This document shows positions 45,326 through 57,111 of a stretch of DNA of 64,000 nt, one piece after another. Position 1 is the first letter of the stretch, and each line of letters starts with the position of its first letter. The translations under genes were made by a program, and so were the position numbers. Location: the NCBI GenBank assembly GCA_014904985.1, contig MU128964.1:10582-74581 (forward strand), written 5' to 3'. This stretch comes from Hydnum rufescens UP504 (lineage: Eukaryota; Basidiomycota; Agaricomycetes; Cantharellales; Hydnaceae). A model generated the notes under the pieces. That model worked only from the letters and a program-made list of their open reading frames with translations. It was not told the origin of the DNA and did not search any database.

Positions 45326-45987
45326 CATTTTCAGCAATTAGCACAACCCCACTGAGGTCGCTTTGCATGTCCCAGTTTCATTATGGATCCAAATTTATCC
45401 ACAGGCATTATCACACTGGGGAGCACACCAATCATACTATGTAATATCTAATTATCTATTGTTGAATTAGGGTCTTTCACAATAACAAAAATGAGGCAAA
45501 AATGCGCACAAAACCAATTCAGTTGGCCTTGAAAATGCTGTTTTTGGGTTCATTTGAGTTCTATCATGAAACACCCTATTATTATCACAACTTATTTAGA
45601 GTACACACTCCTGCTTGCCTAAGGGGCTCACCTGCGCACACACCACCCAACCCGGTCAGCCACAAATGTACATCTAGTTAGATACAATGAGCCTTGCATT
45701 TAAATAGTCTAACTAGATGTTTTTAGGCGGGGCCTCTGGGCCAGCTAACATGATTTGCGTGATTCAGGCAGGGGCCCCAGGGGCCCCTGGCTCTGAACTT
45801 GGAAAATGATCAGGGAAAAGTCATGGTCTTTTATGGTCTGACTTAGAGAATCTCAGACTTGCAGGACAGCGGGCCATATGGGCATATCAGGGATTCCATT
45901 TATAATTATTTATTTATTATCACTATATTATACATATACCACCTGGGGTTTCATTCTGTGGTCCCATCATTAACTTGTATTCAAGAA

Positions 45988-48168
45988 TTCAAACACCTGC
46001 TTGGGCGGGTGTGGTACTGTCCATACAAATCAAAAAGAAAAAAGCACTACTTAGCACCACACACCCACCCTAGTGGGTGTGTGGTACTGTCCATAGAAAT
46101 TAAATTTTTCTTTAAAGAAACACTATATAGTAGCACCACACACCCACTATGGTGGGTGTGTGGTACCTTCCCTTCCTTCATCAGGAGTTCGGCTGGTTTT
46201 TGAAGGGGGGGGACGTTGTGGGCGGTATTTGATAACCTAGAATAAATTTTAAAAAAAATAGGTCCTTGGGAGGGGGGGTTTGCCTGGCTCATTGTTAGCC
46301 ATTTGGACAGGCATGGCTGGGTGATTCACCATTGTGCAGGGTCATTTGGGGGTCATGGCTGTCTGTTGTCATTGTTTCAGGAGCTTCAAATTTGATCCTA
46401 GAATGGAATGATAACATACATTAGTAAAAAAATTCGAAGTGACACCAAAGGGGCAGCTTGCGCTGCTCCTTTTGCATCACTGTAGATGTAGAAAGTTTAA
46501 AAAAAAATACCTTGCAGCACCACACACCGGCATTGGTGGGTGTGTGGTACTCGTTTTTGCCTGGGGTCATGTACCTTCGACTGCCGGTTTTCCGTACAGT
46601 TCTCAGGTGGGTGGGGGGGTTTTCAGGCACGTACTCATTGGGGGGAAGGAAGATCTAGAATACAAAATTTAGATCAGTAAAAGTTAAAGCGATGCAAAAA
46701 GAGCAGCCTTCACTGCTCTTTTTGCGCCATTGGGGGTGCATTACATTACATACCTTGTATAGAACCACACACCTGCTACTGCGGGTGTGTGGTTCATCTC
46801 TTCATTTGGCGTGTCGTCATTCACGGGGATGTTGTCATTCTGGGGGGGCTTGCTTCGTGGGTCTTCACTTGTGGTGATACCTAGAATAAAAAATCATGAG
46901 TTTAAAAATTAACAGCAATGCAAAAAGAGCAGCTTTCACTGCTCTTTTTGTGTCGTCGGGGGTACATTACATACCGAGTATAGAACCACACACCCACAGT
47001 AGTGGGTGTGTGGTTCTCTTTGTGTGGTCTGTCGTTGTTTGCAGGGGTGTTGTCATTCTGGGGGGCTTGCTTCGTGGGTCTTCACTTGTAGTGATACCTA
47101 GAATAAAATCATTAGTTTAAAAATCAACAGCGATGCAAAAAGAGCAGCTTTTGCTGCTCTTTTTGCATCATTGGGGGTACATTACATACCAAGTATAGAA
47201 CCACACACCCACAGTAGTGGGTGTGTGGTTCTCTTCATGTGGTCTGTCATTGTTTGCAGGGGTGTTGTTGTTCTGGGGGGCTTGCTCATGGGTCTTCATT
47301 TCTGGTGATAGCTAGAATTAATATTAGTTAAAAAAATTAAAAGTGACGCAAAAAGAGCAGCTTTCACTGCTCTTTTTGCACCGTTGGGGGTGCATTACAT
47401 GCCTTGTATAGAACCACACACCCACAGTAGTGGGTGTGTGGCTCGGTTCTTCATGTGGGGCGTCGCCGTTCATGGGTCTCCTTTGGGGGTGGGTTATCAT
47501 TGTAGGGGGCTTGCTTTATGGGTCCTCATTTCTGGCAATACCTAGAATGAAAGATTATTAGTTAAAAAATTTAAAGCAACACAAAAAGAGCAGCTTTCGC
47601 TGCTCTTTTTGCGCTGTTGGGTACATGAGAATTACATACCTTAGATAGAACCAGACACCCGCCAGGTTGGGTGTCTGGTTCGCATCGGTTTTTCGTTCCG
47701 TTTTGGTGGTGTGTTCGTCAGGTCTTCATTTGGCATGGCTTCAATTGGCTCGTGTGGATGTTGGTTCATATCATGACCTAGAATATTAAAACATACGTTA
47801 GTGAGAAACTTGAAGCAGCGCAAAAAGAGCAGCTTTCACTGCTCTTTTTGCGCTACTGTATTTATTGGGAAAAGCAACTTACCTTAAATATTACCACACA
47901 CCTGCCACAGTGGGTGTGTGGTTTCGGGGGCCACTCATTGGGTGGTCTGTGGTTTATTTTTGTTTGGTTTTTGCTGTCTGGGCCCTCGTAATGTCGTGGG
48001 TTCTTGTCTTGGGCCTTGGACCATGATCTGAAATAATAAAAGTGTGTTAGTATATAGATTCAAAGCAGTGCAAAAAGAGTAGCTTCGCTACTCTTTTTGC
48101 ACCGTTGTACTTACTAGAATGGAAACTCACCTTGTGACCACACACCCACAGCAGCGGGTGTGTGGTCG
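45988..48168 (-). repeat. Tandem exon-intron-like hairpin modules, left arm of alpha
   Basis: Read on the minus strand, each unit of 213-249 bp has an exon-like part of about 120 nt ending in hairpin B (ACCACACACCC...GGGTGTGTGGT), a splice donor (GTATGT or GTAAGT) about 10 nt after it, hairpin A (GCAAAAAGAGCAGC...GCTGCTCTTTTTGC), a branch-like CTAAY and a TAG acceptor. Example: intron 47098-47189, exon 46975-47097. A hairpins at 46446, 46694, 46920, 47135, 47348, 47582, 47820 and 48070; B hairpins at about 46055, 46134, 46517, 46763, 46984, 47200, 47412, 47650, 47892 and 48137. Reading frames are not conserved between units. Confidence 0.85.
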
Positions 48169-50495
48169 TGGGGTTGTGTCATCATGTTGTTGCCTTGTGC
48201 TGGCATAGTTGTGAAATTCAATGCCGGCAATTGCTGATACTCAAGAAGCGCCCAAGTGCTGGTGCTACAGGCACAGTACACATCAATAGAAAAGCATGTA
48301 GATATATAATAAATACTATATAATAAATATTTGTCCAAAAAAAAAAGGGAAAATGACAATGATAATGGGTCAGAGCCCAATAAGGCATGATATGGCTAAT
48401 TGCAAGTGGATTGGGCCACTTCTATGCATCAGAATTGCCCCAAATTTAAATATATTTATGGCAATTCTGATGCATAGAAGTGGCCCAATCCACTTGCAAT
48501 TAGCCATATCATGCCTTATTGGGCTCTGACCCATTATCATTGTCTTTTTTTTTTGGACAAATATTTATTATATAGTATTTATTATATATCTACATGCTTG
48601 CTATTGATGTGTACTGTGCCTGTAGCACCAGCACTTGGACGCTTCTTGAGTATCGGCAATTGCCAGTGTTGAGTCTGCATTGCTCTTCCATCTCCGCAAC
48701 CACAACAAACCATCTGGAAAGGCAACCATGCGACCACACACCCGCTGTGGAAGATAAAAACATCCAGTATCAGAAAATGCAAATATCTATTGATCCCAGC
48801 CATTGGAATGATCATGTGACCTATTACAAAATCAATTACGGCTACATGCAGAAATCGAATTCGTTCTATAACTCCGTCAGTTTTGATCGGAGAGGTACTC
48901 CCATATAACTCTCGGAAAGCCACGATTCATACCTTTCGAATGGTACCAAACACAAGTCAAACGGACCAGAAATGCACTCTCCAGACCAATATTACTGTCA
49001 AAATTCAGGATTTTCAGTAAAAAACGAATTTCTCCATCAGTTCGCATCCAATCCTCTCAGAACAACCACGCCTGGAAAGATATAGAAAATCCTCATCCAA
49101 CGGTACTGAGCACGCGAAGAACAGATCAAAACTGAACTCTACAGAACAATATTACTATCAGAATCAACACCCATCAGTAAAAAACGAATTTCTCTGTCAG
49201 TTTACACCAGATCTGCTCGGAACCACCGCGCCCAGAAAGCTGTTAAAAATCCGCATCGAATGATACCAAGAACGTCTATTACGGATGGAAACTGTTGTTT
49301 CTGCATCAAATCCCATCCCATGCACTTGTCCCCATTATCAACCAGCAACAAAAACATCTTAACCACTGGACTACAAACAAATTAGTCTCTAAGAACTCGG
49401 AAATATCCTTTGATTTCATCTCCCATTGCCACAAATAACTTCTAGAACCTCACAGATAAGAAAGATAACACTCCCTTGACTACCCTTTTGTTCTGTTTAT
49501 GAATGACTCACCCTCCTTACAACCACTTTATGAAAGATAACACCTTCTTAGCAACCCTTTTGTTCTGTTCATGAATGACTCACCTATCTTGCAACCACTT
49601 TATGAATGACTCACCTATCATGCAACCACTTTATGAATGACTCACCCTTCTTGACAACCCTATTGTTCTCACATATGACTCACCTAGGAGTGAGTCATAT
49701 TCTTTAAACACAGCCACCTTCAGAAAGGTATAAAAGCTGGTAGATTTTCCTGTATCCCCCCATCATCTTCTCACTACTGGAATATACTACTGTCTACAAA
49801 TCTGCTTGCATCTTAAGAGAGTACTGATCTAAAGCCATCTGGAGCTAAGTCATATACAAGGTTGTTAAGACTAAGTCACTGGAAGCCCTCTACGCGAAAT
49901 ACTGAGCCAAGGATAGTTGCAGAACCTAAGGTTAGAGTTGCTGGACATCCAAGGAAAGGTGAGTAAAAACAAAGTTAAGTCAGAAGAAGAAAGAAACACA
50001 TTGACATACTAAATCAAGCTTAAACTAGTCTAGAGTCCTCTTTAGAATCCGCATTTTGACCAGGAGGACACAAATAGGTACCCACAAATAGCAGTAAACA
50101 GTTCAATACAACATGTATAAGCCTTTCACAAGCATCCCATGATATATCATTGACTATAGCTAGTCCATACCACAATCTTATCCTCCACTGAATACCATAC
50201 CTAACTTGTTAGAGAGTGATCAACCATCAGAGCGAACCAGCCCATTGAATAAAAACAGAAATACAGTCTCCCATCTACACACTGGCTGAACCAGAGTTTG
50301 ATTTGACAGTCATTGGAGCTCCCAATCCTTCTTCTATACCGCCGCTGCGGGTGTGTGGTCACAAGGTGAGTTTTTTTATTAGTAGATACAATGGCACAAA
50401 AAGAGCAGCAAAAGCTGCTCTTTTTGTGCTGCTTTCGAATTTCTTACTAACATGCTTTCACAACTGTCTGTACTGTGAATAGATCAACCATGGTA
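48030..50495. repeat. Central palindrome of alpha, about 410-bp arms
   Basis: The left arm 48030-48439 is the reverse complement of 48460-48745 plus 50339-50495, with a 20-base loop at 48440-48459. The right arm is interrupted by the insertion at 48746-50338. The innermost 90 bp (around CCACTTCTATGCATCAGAAT) are almost perfect. The flanking module (A hairpin 50394-50429, branch TACTAAC at about 50447, acceptor GAATAG) is in plus orientation, mirroring the left side. Confidence 0.9.
48746..50338 (+). mobile_element. Solo-LTR-like insertion, copy 2, 1593 bp
   Basis: It matches 6426-8072 with the same ends (TGTGGAAG...CTTCTATA) and the same flanking CCGC (48742-48745 and 50339-50342). It lies exactly within hairpin B of the right arm of alpha. 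Removing it restores ACCACACACCCGC...GCGGGTGTGTGGT. It includes the three AAAAACGAATTTCTC modules and a TATA box near 49728. Confidence 0.8.
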
Positions 50496-50559
50496 TGATA
50501 CCAGTGTTAATTAATATATCAACACAGTATCTTACCGCTTGGCTAGATACCAGCAGGAT

Positions 50560-50700
50560 AGCCAGAGCAACAACCCCCATGAAAAATAATACAGATTATA
50601 ATCTGCCACTTGTAAGATTTGAACCCCCAAGCTTTGAAAGCATGAGGGACTCCAGACATCACAGACGGCTAGGTCAACTCATTGTGCTTGTTTTACACTA
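50560..50700 (-). other. tRNA-like (SINE-type) fragment
   Basis: On the minus strand an A-box-like TAGCCAAGCGG (near 50540) and a B-box-like GGGTTCAAATC (near 50620) occur, with a second A-box-like CTAGCCGTC between them. No acceptor stem could be folded. A pol III-derived SINE remnant is possible. Confidence 0.25.
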
Positions 50701-50853
50701 TGCAAAGTCCTCTATATACCCTGAGGAGTCACATGATCACAAGAAGCTCACGTCTGTAATTATCGATCTCTCAGTTCATGCCATTCAATGTTAACCAGAT
50801 AGTCATGCAATCCCAACAGTTATAACAAACACAGAGGGAGTACGGGAGCAACA

Positions 50854-53074
50854 CTATCCATCCTCTAGACCTTCCTCCCCTGCACTATCAAGACCTGGGA
50901 TGTCTGGTGTACTGGGGCTCAACCACATACTGGCAAATTCGATCTGCCGGTTTCTGTAGATAGCAGCTTGTTTTGCTGCATACGCCTGAACACCATCCCA
51001 TAGATCCAGAAAGCGTGTATCAGTATGGGATGTGCCTCTTGAATCCCACCAAGCTGCTTGATATTCAAAAAATGCGAGAACTCAGCACATTTCTTCTTGG
51101 AGAAGCTGGACTTCTTCTTCCCACCGTTGCATTCAAGCACGTGATCTAGCCCATTCAACATGCAGCACTATCGGATCGTGAGCTGCCTCCACAACTTGAA
51201 GTACAGTGCATTGCATACCTTCGTGCATCTCTGGCATATCCAACTTGTCCGTACTGACAGTGATCCAGATCCAAGATAAAGTCTGATGACCCTCGCCAGG
51301 GCCATCTCTGTGCCTTCATTCAATGTCATCCTCAGGTGTAGTGAGTGACTGTATATCTTGCTGCATCAAGGGCTTCAGAACTAACTCCCACTCACCACGA
51401 CCCACAATGGTCTGATAAGCTGCTCATGCCACCCAGTACCTTGCTGCAATTCGTTCTGTCTGACCTTCAGCCTTGTTGAGGAGTGTATGTGCACGTGTAT
51501 TTGCATGCTGACCATGTACTTGGTCTTTCTTATACTTGATCAGATGACTACAAACTGTGAGTGATTGCCAAAGTTCGACAATCATGTCAGTCGCTTGCAC
51601 ATACTGCAACTGGCGTTCAACATCGGCAATCCGACCATTGGATGATCTAACCAAAGAAGGGAGTTGTGAAGGAAGGAGGAGTGACTGTGTCTCAGGATGA
51701 GACTCCAACTGATCATTTGGTGGGTGTGCCACTAGGTAACAGGTTGCCTCAGGCATGTACGCTGCCTGGATCACCCAAAAGGCCATTATCCGCTTCTCTA
51801 TATGAAGACGGCATTCTTGAATATCAGCTTGCTGAAGGGTTGTGCCCAAATTAGCATGTACATTTGCAAGTTGGGCAAGGCAGTGTCTACAACATTCAGA
51901 TATAGTCATTGACAAAAAGACCTTCGACTCACTGATTTTCTTCCAGCTCGAGCCCCATGATTAAGAAAGCAGTGGCACTTACAGCATGCAATTCGGGGGA
52001 GCCTTGACTGAGGGAATCCCTCTCTTGACGTATGAGGTTGAGCCGGATTTGTGCCTGAGTCTGGGCTATTGAACACCATAAGCTTTAAGCTCATGACAGG
52101 TGTAAACAAACATACATGAGGCTGGTATAATGTATGGGTCAGGATTGCTATTGTTGAGCTCCCAAGCCAATACCCCTGCCTCCCATTCTTGGGTCACAGC
52201 TCCTGGGAATCCAGAACTGAACTCTGTGAATTGTTCAGTGTGGATAGTGACAGCAGTAATGGCAGCTGCTAGCTTGGTTCGAAGTGAGACACCTTTTAAA
52301 AGTAGCATTTATATAATGGCATATTTGAATGGAGTAGCAACAACTCACCCAATCCAACTACCTTGCGGTAATTCCAATCGCCAAGGAGATTGTTGATGAT
52401 GTCGTGACGGGATCCTTCACCCATTTCTTTCGTGCTGGAAGCAGCAGGATTGAGATTCGCCCAATCACGCTCTATGCTTTCACTGTCTGTTCGCCCAGCA
52501 CCAGGGCAGAGATTTAGTGAGTATTTTGTCTGGCACAGTTGTTTGTGGGTGGGGAGGTGGAATTTTGGCACAACACCAGTAAGGTTGATTTTTGGATCAA
52601 GCTGGAGAGGGCAAGGCAGTGAAATATGGCGCGCTTGCTGCTTCTTTGACCATTGACAGAATATGTCGTAGGAAAGGAGGATGCTGCGAAGGCCGCACGA
52701 TTGGAGGCTCAAGAAAATAATATAATCCATGTTACTATACCTGCCATGCGCATGTTAATTACCATTGCCTGAAATGAAAGGACTCAGTGAATATGGCTTA
52801 CCTCTCACCTTTCTGGAGATCCCCGAGACCTAACGCTCGAATGCATCCTTGATGAGCGCAAACAGATGTGCCAACTCCGGTAACACGAAGTCCTGAAGAC
52901 TTCCTTGTGTTGGCAAGATCTAAAGCAGCGAGACCACTGCATGTAGAGATCTAATTGACCAACAAATTAGTCCCTGAGTGCATGATATGAGAGAACAAGG
53001 TACATCTTTTTCAGACACATAATTGAGAAGGAACTTCTTGTATTCTTCATTTTTGATGAAGTACGCCCAACCAG
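50854..53074 (-). pseudogene. KDZ-family transposase (CxC2-like), 5' truncated
   Basis: Minus-strand landmarks in order: GWAYFIKNEEYKKFLLNYVS (53070-53010); VCAHQGCIRALGLGDLQKG; SNMDYIIF; LLSYDIFCQWSKKQ; VPKFHLPTHKQLCQTKYSLN; GRTDSESIERDWANLNPAAS with SSTKEMGEGSRHDIINNLLG; AAITAVTIHTEQFTEF; LIMGLELEENQ, joined by an intron at 51887-51932 to CLAQLANVHANLG and IEKRIMAFWVIQAAYMP; and a C-terminus RWEEEVQLLQEEM, ending at 50854. In-frame TGA codons occur at about 51423, 51133 and 51082 with frame continuing. The N-terminal half is missing: the gene stops at the edge of the palindromic element that begins at 53075. Confidence 0.85.
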
Positions 53075-56000
53075 CACCTTGGTCAGTCATCTAAGCCTAC
53101 CCAATTAGGCACCACTTCCGGGGCAGATAATGGACCTAACATGGTCCCATCACTATTTCGGCCAAATTCAGTCATTTAGGTCTTTCCCTTTGAAATCTCT
53201 CACTCAAGCTTCTGGCTGAAAATTGGCCGAACATTGCCCAAAATGATGACTTAGAGCTCAAGCCCTTGGAACACTTTAATTAAAGGCCATTATAGATGGC
53301 TTCAAGTCTGCCTTTAAGAATCAAACTTAAACTTAGGAATTTTTAGATATAATCAAACAGTTTTTAGAATATAACAGTACTATATACACAACATATCATA
53401 ACCATATGGTACTGTTCAACTGCATCTTCAGAAAGAGTTGAGGAGAAGAAGGGAGGAGGAGCAAAACACTTGAGTGACACCTGAAGTCCTCAAACCCATC
53501 CAATCCCCCTGAAGATAATATTGGAAGAGATCCCAAACTGAGGGATTTCTATCAAGCCCAGTAGCCCCCCATAGTACACTGCTTCCATCAAACAGTGTGT
53601 GAATGACAAGGCAGATGAATGCCTTAAAGCCCCAACACTAGAAATGCTCCTGCGCATTGAGTTGTTATCAGATCGTCCTGAATGTACTGGCATTGGAATG
53701 CCACAATAAAGGTCTTTCTTCCAAGCCCATATATGAGGAGAGGCATGTAGATTACATGACAAAGTGAGGGTAGGAATGAAATATCAGCTCCAAAGTGCGT
53801 TAGGGATCTCCTGAAGGTGCAATTCGCCACGGATCGGCTTGACAATGGTACCGTTGGAAAGCCCTAAATCACAGCTTTCGATCAAGCACAATATCGTATG
53901 TTTTGGTGGGGATTTGGCGACAAAGAAGCAGGAGGAGTACAGAGGTGATGAGGAGATCACCACTCATCTCACTCCTGAGCATGTAGTTCACCTCCAATTG
54001 TCTCACAAATGGGACCAATGGAAAGCTGTGATTCACGTCTCCATGTCAAGCCTATTATGAAGACGATTGGAAATGAACTCATGGAGATATGGGGGAAAAG
54101 GTGGGAAACAGGGCCATAGGAAAGATGAAGCCACTGTGCCCCCAATACCCCACCAAAATGCGCGATATAGGGCTTGTTTGAAATTGTTGATTCAGGGCTT
54201 TCCACTGGGAATACGAACGCAATGAATACAACAATTATGCTACTCCCTGAAACCACACAGAGGTGATAATAGGGACATGGCGATGATGAAGGACCCTGGT
54301 ATGCCACCCTCCAGAAACCTCACAGAGGTGGTTTCTGGGTGTTGCAGTGGTCCATCCCCCCCTCTTGTGCTACTCCCTGAAGCCACACAGAGGTGGAAAC
54401 AACAGGGGAATGGCGACAGCTAAGGACTCTAGTATGCCACCCTCCAGAAACCTCACAGAGGTGGTTTCTGGGTGTTGCAGTGGTCCATCCCCCCCCCTCT
54501 CTCCCCTAAAAATAAAGTTCTAATGCACCTATCACACCAAAACCATGCAGAGGTGGCTTATGGCAGTGATAGGAATTGACACCCAGAGGGGTGTCCCCAG
54601 ACCTCCTGTTGATCAGGATGGAATGTGCTCAAGTCACTGTCCACTCAGAGGTGGACAGTGACCTTGTGCAATGTTTCCTAAGGCAGCAGCTATGGGGATT
54701 GATGCCAGATCAGTAAAAATCAAAAGATAGTGCAAAAGAGCTGCACTAGGCAGCTCTTTTGGCACCAATGTATATACTAGGTAGCATATACTCACCTTAC
54801 TTCCACAGCCCAGGTGTTCTAGGGTGTGGTGTTGAGTTGGGGAATAAGGGTGGTGGTGAGTTGCAAGGAAAGGGCACAGCCACTGTGCCTTTCCTCACAA
54901 CTCACCACCACCCTTATTCCCCAACTCAACACCACACCCTAGAACACCTGGGCTGTGGAAGTAAGGTGAGTATATGCTACCTAGTATATACATTGGTGCC
55001 AAAAGAGCTGCCTAGTGCAGCTCTTTTGCACTATCTTTTGATTTTTACTGATCTGGCATCAATCCCCATAGCTGCTGCCTTAGGAAACATTGCACAAGGT
55101 CACTGTCCACCTCTGAGTGGACAGTGACTTGAGCACATTCCATCCTGATCAACAGGAGGTCTGGGGACACCCCTCTGGGTGTCAATTCCTATCACTGCCA
55201 TAAGCCACCTCTGCATGGTTTTGGTGTGATAGGTGCATTAGAACTTTATTTTTAGGGGAGAGAGGGGGGGGGATGGACCACTGCAACACCCAGAAACCAC
55301 CTCTGTGAGGTTTCTGGAGGGTGGCATACTAGAGTCCTTAGCTGTCGCCATTCCCCTGTTGTTTCCACCTCTGTGTGGCTTCAGGGAGTAGCACAAGAGG
55401 GGGGGATGGACCACTGCAACACCCAGAAACCACCTCTGTGAGGTTTCTGGAGGGTGGCATACCAGGGTCCTTCATCGTTGCCATGTCCCTATTATCACCT
55501 CTGTGTGGTTTCAGGGAGTAGCACAATTGTTGTATTTGTTGTGTTCATATGCCCAGTGGAAAGCCCTGAATCAATGCTTTCAAACAAGCCCTATATCACG
55601 CATTTTGGTGGGGTATTGGGGGCACAGTGGCTTCGTCTTTCCTATGGCCCTGTTTCCCACCTTTTCCCCATATCTCCATGAGTTCGTTTCCAATCGTCTT
55701 CATAATAGGCTTGACATGGAGCCGTAAATCACAGCTTTCCATTGGTCCCATTTGTGAGACAATTGGAGGTGAACTACATGCTCAGGAGTGAGATGAGTGG
55801 TGATCTCCTCATCACCTCTGTACTCCTCCTGCTTCTTTGTCGCCAAATCCCCACCAAAACATACGATATTGTGCTTGATAGAAAGCTGTGATTTAGGGAT
55901 TTCCAATGGTACCATTGTCAAGCTGATCCATGGTGAATTGCACCTTCAGGAGCTCCCAACGCACTTTGGAGCTGATATTTCATTCCTACCCTCACTTTGT

Positions 56001-56684
56001 CATGTAATCTACATGCCTCTCCTCATATATAGGCTTGGAAGAAAGGCCTTTATCGTGGCATTCCAATTCCAGTACATTCAGGACGATCTGATAACAACTC
56101 AATGCGCAGGAGCATTTCTAGTGTTGGGGCTTTAAGGCATTCATCTGCCTTGTCATTCACACACTGTTTGATGGAAGCAGTGTACTATGGGGGGCTACTG
56201 GGCTTGATAGAAATCCCTCAGTTTGGGATCTCTTCCAATATTATCTTCAGGGGGATTGGATGGGTTTGAGGACTTCAGGTGTCACTCAAGTGTTTTGCTC
56301 CTCCTCCCTTCTTCTCCTCAACTCTTTCTGAAGATGCAGTTGAACAGTACCATATGGTTATGATATGTTGTGTATATAGTACTGTTATATTCTAAAAACT
56401 GTTTGATTATATCTAAAAATTCCTAAGTTTAAGTTTGATTCTTAAAGGCAGACTTGAAGCCATCTATAATGGCCTTTAATTAAAGTGTTCCAAGGGCTTG
56501 AGCTCTAAGTCATCATTTTGGGCAATGTTCGGCCAATTTTCAGCCAGAAGCTTGAGTGAGAGATTTCAAAGGGAAAGACCTAAATGACTGAATTTGGCCG
56601 AAATAGTGATGGGACCATGTTAGGTCCATTATCTGCCCCGGAAGTGGTGCCTAATTGGGTAGGCTTAGATGACTGACCAAGGTG
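53075..56684. mobile_element. Near-perfect 3.6-kb palindromic element delta
   Basis: Arms 53075-54879 and 54883-56684 (1805 and 1802 bp) are reverse complements with few differences, and the loop is three bases. Termini are CACCTTGGTCAGTCATCTAAG and its inverse. Each arm reads outward: a GTGAGT donor at about 54964, hairpin GCCAAAAGAGCTGC...GCAGCTCTTTTGC, a branch-like TTTACTGAT and acceptor CCATAG at about 55070, then about six small hairpins around CCACCTCTGNG (55100-55515) and diverged repeats with GGAAAGC...TTTGGTGGGG. No credible protein is encoded. It interrupts the KDZ gene at 50.9-53.1 kb. No target duplication was found. Confidence 0.9.
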
Positions 56685-56913
56685 GTTGAGAGTGTGAGTT
56701 TTTTTCATCCCAAAGGGAATCCTATGCTTATTATATGTACAGTCCAAAAGACTTCCAGCAAAGGGCCATCCAATTGCTATTGGGGATTGGTTGCAGTGCA
56801 CCTGAAGCCTCACATGGTTCCCTGACCTCTCTAAACCTTCCCTTTTGTGAGCCCATGCAAATTCTTGGTGGACATGGTGGATAGTCTGCCAGCCAAGCTG
56901 GAGGGTCACAAAC

Positions 56914-57111
56914 TTGGACAGAAATGGATTCCACCCCTCAAATGGTAAGGGAGACTGGCCCTCACTGCGTATTCCTGGGAAAAATGGTTTGGTTTTGCAT
57001 ATCATGGCTTTGGGATGGTGGGGAAATGCAGCCCTCAACAATGTGGCAGAAATGGAAAAGTGGACAGATGCTGTGAAGGAATTTACATGGGCGCTCCAAA
57101 AAATGCACTGA
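56914..57111 (+). CDS. Fragment of a hypothetical agaricomycete protein
   Basis: 65 codons with a protein-like stretch KNGLVLHIMALGWWGNAALN followed by WTDAVKEFTWALQKM. The WWG and W..AV.. pattern recurs in uncharacterised agaricomycete proteins, which I note from memory only. It is truncated on the 5' side by delta and on the 3' side by element beta. Confidence 0.3.
   Translation: MDRNGFHPSNGKGDWPSLRIPGKNGLVLHIMALGWWGNAALNNVAEMEKWTDAVKEFTWALQKMH

Larger units (their letters stand above)
45648..50495. mobile_element. Palindromic hairpin-array element alpha
   Basis: The left terminal module starts GGTCAGCC and contains CATCTAGTTAGATA and TCTAACTAGATG around TTTAAATAG, then GGGCCCC-rich DNA and an AT-rich tract. 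Inward lie eight to ten tandem modules (see 45988-48168) and a central palindrome at about 48450. The right arm carries the mirror of the last module and then fades at about 50495, so the right side is truncated. A solo-LTR-like element is inserted in the right arm (48746-50338). It has no protein-coding capacity that I can support. The family is unrecognised. The same plan recurs at 57137-61584 and from 63024 to the window end. Confidence 0.75.

Noticed and set aside
45988..48168. Regularly spaced repeats resembling a CRISPR array
   Set aside because: Repeats are two alternating hairpins with 180 bp or more between copies, the intervening sequence is itself repeated, and the genome is eukaryotic.
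53490..56135. ORFs of 70-112 codons in the delta arms
   Set aside because: They occur in mirrored pairs because the arms are identical, change frame across internal repeats and show no domain.
56580..57041. Minus-strand ORF of 153 codons
   Set aside because: It runs across the delta boundary and opposes a more protein-like plus-strand frame.
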